Below, piece after piece: positions 60,657-64,000 of a stretch of 64,000 nt of DNA. A program made the position numbers and the translations under genes. The stretch comes from Candidatus Opimibacter skivensis (GTDB lineage Bacteria > Bacteroidota > Bacteroidia > Chitinophagales > Saprospiraceae). The DNA lies in assembly GCA_016721905.1 (NCBI GenBank), contig JADKHH010000028.1:42531-106530 (forward strand), given 5' to 3'. Within the stretch, counting starts at the first letter, position 1, and every line of letters begins with the position of its first letter. Under the pieces are notes generated by a model. The model was not told the DNA's origin, did no database searches, and saw only the letters and a list, made by a program, of their open reading frames with translations.

Positions 60657-61772
60657 TCATTCGTCAAAAGTTATTTCAACGGTGTCCGTTAGTGGCCTTG
60701 ACTGGCAGGCCAATATATAGCCACTGGCAATTTCCTTATCACTCAGCGCAAAACAAGCATCCATTTCAACTTTTCCAGTGATGACTTTGGCCATGCAGGT
60801 AGCACAGGCCCCACTGTGACATGAGTACGGGGCGTCATAACCGCGATCGAGCATCGTATCCAGGATCGTCTTGTCAGAAACTTCCACATCAATCTCCTGC
60901 CCCCTGAGATGCACTTTGACCTGGGCAGGAATTCCCTTGGTCCTCGTCAGGTGCGGCTTTCCTTCATGGGAAGGATCGGTGGAAGCAGCTGTAAAAAATT
61001 CTTTCTTGATCCGATCTTCACTGATGCCCGCAGCTAATAATGCTTTATCTGCCATCAGGATAAAATCACCGGGTCCGCAGAGGAAAAACTTGTCTTTATT
61101 TTTGGTAAGTGGATGTTGTTTCAGGAGGTCTTTTAAATGACCGGGGCTGATTCTACCTCTCAAGCCTTGCCAATCTGACTTTTTACGTCCGAAAAGTGAT
61201 TTGACGATACCGAGTCCTGCACCATCTGGTTTGGATAAGGTGTGATAGACGAAAAATTGGTTCTGGTACTTCTGGGTCATGCGCTCAAATTCTTCCCTGA
61301 AGATGATCTGGGCTTCGTTGCGGCTGCCGTAAAGGAGTACTACTGAACTTTTTGGCTCTTTTTCGAGGACAAAACGGGCTATTGACATGAGGGGGGTGAT
61401 GCCACTTCCCGCTCCGATCAGGTAGATATTGCGTTTCAGGTCCTGGCCAAATTCGGCAGTAAACCTGCCTTCAGGAGGCATGATCTCTAGCGAATCACCG
61501 GGTTTGAGCTGGCGGCACAGGAGAGGAGAGATCTTACCTCCTTCGACCTCCTTGACAGTTATAGCCAGGTAAGGATCGTCCGGCACAGAGCTGATAGAGT
61601 AAGATCTGCGCAGTTCTTTAGCCCCATCCATCCATTTGATGGTGATGTACTGGCCGGGCTTGTACTGCAGTTTTTCCTTGTGTTCATCAGGGTGTTCGAA
61701 CAGTATGCTGACTGCATCCTCGGTCTCTTTTCTTACCTCCTTTATCTTGATGGAAATGAAATCTCCGCTCAT
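60657..61772 (-). CDS. Ferredoxin-NAD(P)H reductase fused to a 2Fe-2S ferredoxin (PaaE-type)
   Basis: ATG 61772 gives 371 residues; the open frame extends to 61946 across the alkB promoter and is discarded. The FAD part has 'RRSYSISSVPDD' and the NAD(P) part 'IYLIGAGSGITPLMSIARF', 'VVLLYGSRNEAQIIFREEF', 'FFLCGPGDFILM'. The C-terminal plant-type ferredoxin has the cluster Cys 'CHSGACATC' and 'ILACQSRP'. PaaE of the phenylacetyl-CoA epoxidase has this architecture, but this gene diverges from alkB, so it may instead feed electrons to the alkane hydroxylase. Confidence 0.9.
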   Translation of the reverse strand: MSGDFISIKIKEVRKETEDAVSILFEHPDEHKEKLQYKPGQYITIKWMDGAKELRRSYSISSVPDDPYLAITVKEVEGGKISPLLCRQLKPGDSLEIMPPEGRFTAEFGQDLKRNIYLIGAGSGITPLMSIARFVLEKEPKSSVVLLYGSRNEAQIIFREEFERMTQKYQNQFFVYHTLSKPDGAGLGIVKSLFGRKKSDWQGLRGRISPGHLKDLLKQHPLTKNKDKFFLCGPGDFILMADKALLAAGISEDRIKKEFFTAASTDPSHEGKPHLTRTKGIPAQVKVHLRGQEIDVEVSDKTILDTMLDRGYDAPYSCHSGACATCMAKVITGKVEMDACFALSDKEIASGYILACQSRPLTDTVEITFDE

Positions 61773-61790
61773 TGTATCTTGTTGATTGAG

Positions 61791-61811
61791 TAAATTTGAA
61801 GTGCAAAGATA
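61791..61811. promoter_or_regulatory. Divergent overlapping promoters for the reductase and alkB
   Basis: Plus-strand TAAATTTG (61791-61798) lies 20 bases before the alkB ATG. Minus-strand TATCTTTG (61804-61811) lies 31 bases before the reductase ATG. Both match TAnnTTTG exactly in a 46-base gap, so the two genes are probably controlled together. Confidence 0.65.
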
Positions 61812-61818
61812 ATAGCTT

Positions 61819-62860
61819 ATGAAGTTCAGTGATTTGAGATATCTGGCTGCGTACCTGATACCGTTATCTTGTTTTGTGGGTTTATACTTCGGTGGATGGG
61901 CCTCCCCCGGAGCATTATACATTGGATTTCTGCTGGTTCCGCTCATTGGAGTTGTTTGTCCCGGCTTCCCCCGCAGGGAAGAAGAGGCTGTCCTTCAGAC
62001 CAAATCTAAACTGCCATTTTTTGATAACCTACTGTATCTCAACGTTCCTGTGTTGTATTTGGTTGTCGCTTATTTTGTCTGGTTGCTCGGTCTGGGAGAG
62101 ATGACGACGTTTGAGACCATCTTTTCAGTGATCAATGTGGGTATCGTCCTGGGGGTATGTGGTATCAATGTTGCCCATGAACTCGGCCACCGTGAAGATT
62201 CTTTTGCCAGATGGATGTCCCGCCTCTTACTTATACCTGCTCTCTATTCCCATTTTACGCTTGAGCACAATTATGGGCATCATCTCAAAGGTAGCTCCTC
62301 CAGAGGATCCGCTACAGCCCGAAAAAATGAACCGGTTTATAAGTTTTATTACCGGAGTGTAGTCCAGGGATATCTCAACGCCTGGAAAATCGGAAATGCC
62401 ATGCGCATTGCTGCCGGCCGACCGGAATGGATGAATGAAGTGCTGTTAGGTCATATAGCCCAATTTGTCCTGCTGGCTTTTGTGGCAGTGCTGACAGGGT
62501 GGGGAGGTCTCATCGCGTATATCGGTGCAGCCTTGATCGGTATTATCTCCCTCGAATCAGTCAATTATATTGAACATTACGGCCTTGTGCGCAAACGCCT
62601 TGTTTCGGGGAGGTATGAGCCTATGTCTGAGAGTCATTCCTGGAACTCCAACCATGAACTTGGCAGGATTATGCTTTTTGAACTTGTGCGGCATGCCGAC
62701 CATCACTACCAGACTACCCGTAAATACCAGGCGCTGAGACATCTCGATAAGAGTCCGCAGTTGCCTTTTGGTTACCCTATGTCCATCATCCTCGCATTGG
62801 TTCCGCCTCTTTTGGTTCAGCATCATGAACCCCCTGGTGGATCAGCAACAGAGGGATTGA
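61819..62860 (+). CDS. alkB: AlkB-like membrane alkane 1-monooxygenase (frameshift at the 3' end)
   Basis: AlkB is a di-iron membrane enzyme that hydroxylates terminal carbons of alkanes. All His boxes are present: 'NVAHELGHRED', 'LEHNYGHH', 'NYIEHYGLVRKR' and 'NHELGRIMLFELVRHADHHY'. Several membrane helices precede and separate them. As written the frame runs to 62964 with an unrelated tail over the next gene. Removing one T from the run 62810-62813 gives 'PPLWFSIMNPLVDQQQRD' and a stop at 62858-62860, the normal AlkB-type end. The electron donor may be the divergent ferredoxin-reductase; no rubredoxin is nearby. Confidence 0.9.
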
Positions 62861-62906
62861 GCAAAATCTGTTCTATTTTAGCGCCTAATTCTAATCCCCT
62901 TTATAA

Positions 62907-63615
62907 TTGTCTACACTCTCCATCGTCATCCCTGCCTACAACGAAGAAAGGACCATCCACCTGATCCTGGACAAAGTCCGTCAGGTGACCATGCCTGCCG
63001 GATGGCAAAAGGAAATCATCATCGTCAACGATTGTTCGAAAGACAATACTGAAGGGGCGATTAAAAAATACATGGGCGAGCACCCTGATTTTCCGATGCG
63101 CTATATCGCGCATGAGGTCAATAAGGGTAAAGGGGCTGCCTTACATACAGGTATTGCCTTTGCTTCGGGAGATTACACCATTATACAGGATGCCGATCTC
63201 GAATATGACCCCGAGGAATACAAGATCCTGTTGATTCCGGTGATGAAAGGCTTTGCGGATGTAGTGTATGGCAGCAGGTTTATGGGAGGCAATCCTCATC
63301 GAATCCTGTTTTTCTGGCATTCGATCGGTAATAAGTTCCTGACCCGCATCTCCAATATTTTTACCAATCTCAACCTGACGGATATGGAGACCTGTTATAA
63401 GTTATTCAGGTCCGATATCATCAGAGTCTGCCTTTACAGGAAAAGCGATTTGGATTCGAACCGGAGGTCACCGCGAGGATATCCAGAGTGAAAGATGTCA
63501 GGATTTGTGAAGTAGGATCTCCTATTACGGACGCGTATGCGGAAGGAAAAAAATCGGTTGGCGGGATGGTGTGCGGGCTATCTGCATCCTCAGGTACAAT
63601 ATCTGGGCTAAATAA
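62907..63615 (+). CDS. Family 2 glycosyltransferase, polyprenyl-phosphate sugar transferase-like (frameshifted)
   Basis: The TTG at 62907 starts directly before 'STLSIVIPAYNEERTIHLIL'. GT2 motifs are 'IIIVNDCSKDNTEG', 'NKGKGAALHTGI' and the metal site 'IIQDADLEYDPEE', with 'VVYGSRF' and 'DMETCYKLFRSDI' as in dolichyl-phosphate mannose synthase-like enzymes. The first frame ends at 63491. The true end is pieced together from other frames: 'LPLQEKRFGFEPEVTARISRVKDVRICEVG', 'SYYGR', 'KKIGWRDGVRAICILRYNIWAK', stop TAA 63613-63615. At least three one-base errors are needed. It probably loads a sugar onto a lipid carrier at the membrane. Confidence 0.83.
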
Positions 63616-64000
63616 ATGTCCATGTCACCAGGCCGTGATTACAAGGTTGAATCCTGTGTGACGTCTCTCGCGCAGGCCCTCGATGCACAGCCGTGGTGCT
63701 GATCGGGTCGAACTTTGCCTCAGGCTCGAAACAGAAGGCATGACCCCTGATTCGGAACTGACCAAATCACTTTGTGATCATCTTCACATTCCTGTGCGCG
63801 TGATGGTCCGTGCCACAGAAGCAGGATATGAAGCAGATGCACTCGCACTTCAACACATGATTGAATCCATCCATGCTTAAAACAACTTCCCTTGATGGCT
63901 TTGTATTTGGTGTCATGAAAGACGATCGGATTGATCGTGATGCGATGAGCAGTTTGTTACAGCATGCCTATCCATTGCCTGTCACCTTCCACAAGGCGAT
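63616..64000 (+). CDS. cutC: CutC-family protein (frameshifted, cut by the window end)
   Basis: ATG 63616 directly follows the glycosyltransferase stop. The first frame reads 'YKVESCVTSLAQALDAQ'. An extra C in 'cagccgtgg' shifts it, and the next frame (63683-63880) reads 'GADRVELCLRLETEGMTPDSELTKSLCDHLHIPVRVMVRA'. A second shift near 63875 leads to 'LKTTSLDGFVFGVMKDDRID', 'LLQHAYPLPVTFHKAI', running off the window. These are CutC signatures. The family was named for copper homeostasis in E. coli, but its biochemical role is unsettled. Confidence 0.82.

Noticed and set aside
61773..61946. 58-residue N-terminal extension of the ferredoxin reductase
   Set aside because: It would cross the divergent promoter region and the alkB start; the family begins at the ATG at 61772.

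Overview
The window comes from a member of the phylum Bacteroidota, most likely a Saprospiraceae-like lineage. Six secreted proteins end in the type IX secretion (T9SS) 'YPNP ... G.YFL' sorting domain. The gene content fits this phylum: RprXY-like two-component pair, LytS/LytTR pair with a sensor propeller, DUF5777 protein, BshA, and a DAHP synthase fused to chorismate mutase. Several genes are preceded by the Bacteroidota -7 box TAnnTTTG, and classic Shine-Dalgarno sequences are scarce. The family-level placement is inference. No rRNA, tRNA, CRISPR array, phage or transposase gene was seen.

Layout. 0-8.3 kb: cell-surface and secreted T9SS cargo (a beta-propeller end, a large HYR/PKD-type protein broken by frameshifts, an FG-GAP protein) and a small NlpC/P60-like protein. 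8.6-14.6 kb, minus strand: DAHP synthase/chorismate mutase and a run of three secreted amidohydrolase-fold proteins, two of which have lost the metal-binding HxH. 14.9-20.8 kb: gcvH, vanZ, a PIN-type toxin-antitoxin pair, a solitary higA, rpsT, dinB with a 56-bp palindrome against its start codon, a four-helix-bundle protein and an SRPBCC/GyrI-like protein. 20.9-30.5 kb: a 1221-residue lipoprotein joining cytochrome c, PA14, sugar-dehydrogenase propeller and 3-keto-disaccharide hydrolase domains, an RprXY-like pair, a TPR protein and a vanadium haloperoxidase-like lipoprotein. 31.1-38.1 kb: parts of the phenylacetyl-CoA pathway (paaC, paaD, then paaG, paaH, paaI), separated by a broken T9SS gene and rlmI. 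38.1-45.4 kb: YceI, propeller kinase and LytTR regulator in a tightly overlapping run, then a c-type cytochrome, YceI and DUF5777 group and a coiled-coil protein. 45.7-51.3 kb: two tandem reprolysin-like metalloproteases. 51.5-57 kb: metal-binding-type lipoprotein, OsmC, ECF sigma/anti-sigma/DUF4097 group, ABC exporter. 57-64 kb: Nudix, YceI lipoprotein, MerR-B12 regulator, bshA, ferredoxin reductase diverging from alkB, a GT2 glycosyltransferase and cutC.

Two features cut across the window. First, at least eleven genes carry single-base frameshifts. Where the intended frame can be reconstructed, the change is usually one base gained or lost in a homopolymer or doublet, and it hits housekeeping genes such as bshA. 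The last 7 kb is the worst. This looks like uncorrected long-read error more than biology, so breaks should be checked in reads before any gene is called dead. Second, the intergenic DNA is full of short tandem-repeat arrays (CTCTCAC, TTCACTC, GTGAGTTGTGAATT, GATGCCAGA, AGCTGAT, GGAGCAA and CCTTCGCCTCAG types), often placed next to a perfect palindrome. Some arrays run into coding sequence.
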